Origin: an uncultured Acidobacteriota bacterium
GTDB lineage: Bacteria > Acidobacteriota > Vicinamibacteria > Vicinamibacterales > UBA8438
Direction: 5' to 3'
DNA length: 7,211 bases
Assembly (NCBI GenBank): GCA_913043805.1
Contig: CAJWMX010000145.1
Location: 1-7,211, forward strand
Shown: positions 6,474 through 7,211 of the stretch, piece after piece
Numbering within the stretch: the stretch's first letter is position 1
Layout of the letters: every line of letters begins with the position of its first letter
The notes under the pieces: model-generated
What the model saw: the letters and a program-made list of their open reading frames with translations, nothing else
Database searches by the model: none
Told to the model about the DNA's origin: nothing
Translations under genes and position numbers: made by a program

Positions 6474-7211
6474 ATGCGAGGCGTGAGTCGTGTGCTGCTG
6501 ATCGGCGCCCTGTGGCTGGGTTCCGCGGCGATGCCCGCCGCCCAGTCGGTCACGCTCGGCTTCATCTGGGAGGAGGCGCCGTTTCCCCGAGCCCATGCCT
6601 CGACGATCGTGGAGGCGGCCGATGGCTCGCTGGTCGCGGCGTGGTTCGGTGGGTCAGGCGAGGGCCAGCCGGACGTCGGGATCTGGTCGGCTCGCAAGCC
6701 GGTAGGACAGCCGTGGACCGCGCCGGCGCTCGTCCACAAGGAACCGGAACAGCCGGCCTGGAATCCGGTGCTCTTCCGCGTCGGCGGCGATCGCCTCCAC
6801 CTATACTTCAAAGTTGGGCCGAGCCCGCGCGCGTGGAGTGGGGTGGCGGTGACCTCGGATGATGGCGGACGCAGCTGGTCGCCCCCCCGCTGGTTGCCAG
6901 CCGGCATGCTCGGGCCGGTGCGAGCCAAGCCGATCCTGCTGACCGATGGGACGCTCTTGGCCGGAACGTCGCTCGAGAGCTACCGCACCTGGTCGTCGTG
7001 GATGGAGATCAGCGAGGACGGCGGGGAGAGCTGGAGCAAGCATGGGCCGATCCTGTACGGCGACAGGGAGCGGGACCGGCTCGGGACCATTCAGCCGACC
7101 TTGGTCGAGATCGCGCCGGGAGTCGTGCGAGCGTTCTTCAGGACGATACGGATGGGGAAGATTGCGACATCGGTCTCGGAGGACGGCGGCCGCACCTGGG
7201 CGCCGCTGGAG
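6474..7211 (+). CDS. Secreted sialidase-family (BNR/Asp-box) protein, 3' partial
   Basis: The frame is open for 246 codons to the window end, so the C-terminus is missing. The start ATG has a strong Shine-Dalgarno sequence. Residues 1-23 are a Sec signal peptide (MRGVSRVLLIGALWLGSAAM, cleavage near PAAQ). The mature part matches the predicted neuraminidase (BNR_2-type) family: FPRAHASTIVEAADGSLVAA, then AWFGGSGEGQPDVGIW, AWNPVLF, LYFKVGPSPRAWSG and LGPVRAKPILL. Three Asp-boxes (S-x-D-G-G-x-[S/T]-W) are seen at 128-135, 180-187 and 235-242, marking propeller blades. Such proteins are usually six-bladed propellers of about 350-400 residues, so roughly two thirds is present. Members are annotated as exo-sialidases, but many act on or bind other glycans, and the full catalytic set (Arg triad, Tyr, Asp, Glu) cannot be checked here. 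The 11-base gap to the PQQ gene suggests an operon. A C7 run at 6882-6888 does not disturb the frame. Confidence 0.9.
   Translation, partial: MRGVSRVLLIGALWLGSAAMPAAQSVTLGFIWEEAPFPRAHASTIVEAADGSLVAAWFGGSGEGQPDVGIWSARKPVGQPWTAPALVHKEPEQPAWNPVLFRVGGDRLHLYFKVGPSPRAWSGVAVTSDDGGRSWSPPRWLPAGMLGPVRAKPILLTDGTLLAGTSLESYRTWSSWMEISEDGGESWSKHGPILYGDRERDRLGTIQPTLVEIAPGVVRAFFRTIRMGKIATSVSEDGGRTWAPLE

Noticed and set aside
6020..6862. A 280-codon + strand open frame overlapping the end of the PQQ gene and the start of the sialidase gene
   Set aside because: It is Arg/Ser/Pro-rich and crosses two well-supported genes in a different frame.
6882..6888. C7 homopolymer in the sialidase gene as a possible frameshift or phase-variation site
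   Set aside because: Family-like sequence continues in the same frame on both sides (SDDGGRSW before, LGPVRAKP after), so the gene is intact here, and a C7 run is not rare at this GC content.

Overview
This is a GC-rich window with strong G/C bias at third codon positions. It holds secreted, β-propeller-rich bacterial proteins: two large genes and one cut-off gene on the + strand, plus a broken gene on the - strand. The signal peptides, c-type haem motifs, PQQ-type propeller and Asp-box sialidase fold fit a Gram-negative-type heterotroph with an oxidative periplasm. The style resembles soil or marine Acidobacteriota (Vicinamibacterales-like) or Myxococcota. This is an impression from protein style, not a phylogenetic result.

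Layout. Positions 1-3843 hold the 3' part of a very large gene whose start lies before the window. It encodes a signal peptide, a YVTN-type propeller, a di-haem c-type cytochrome region, an IPT/TIG-like β domain and a C-terminal glucose/sorbosone-dehydrogenase-like propeller. Positions 3853-4304 (minus) hold what looks like a frameshifted and probably internally deleted remnant of a polytopic membrane protein, perhaps of the large membrane glycosyltransferase type. Positions 4305-4401 are the intergenic region before the next gene. Positions 4402-6462 encode a secreted PQQ-dependent dehydrogenase fused to a C-terminal cupredoxin domain. Eleven bases downstream, 6474 to the window end (open at 7211), lies a secreted BNR/Asp-box sialidase-family protein. 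It continues past the window edge.

How they may work together. The PQQ protein and the sialidase-like protein sit in a tight two-gene arrangement, each with a clear Shine-Dalgarno sequence, so they are probably co-transcribed. A plausible reading is extracytoplasmic glycan release or binding coupled to oxidation of a sugar or alcohol, with electrons passing PQQ -> fused blue-copper domain -> an acceptor. The di-haem protein upstream could belong to the same redox network, but the broken minus-strand gene separates it and no co-regulation is visible.

The most notable points are as follows. The PQQ enzyme has a WDAD motif carrying the second Asp typical of lanthanide-dependent PQQ alcohol dehydrogenases, but it lacks the vicinal Cys-Cys. 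Its cupredoxin domain has His/Cys/His copper ligands, but Ala where the axial Met is expected. The large upstream protein fuses two different propellers around a di-haem core, has six close-spaced pairs of non-haem cysteines, and has lost the expected catalytic His in its sorbosone-dehydrogenase-like domain. No RNA genes, CRISPR arrays, insertion sequences or convincing terminators were seen.
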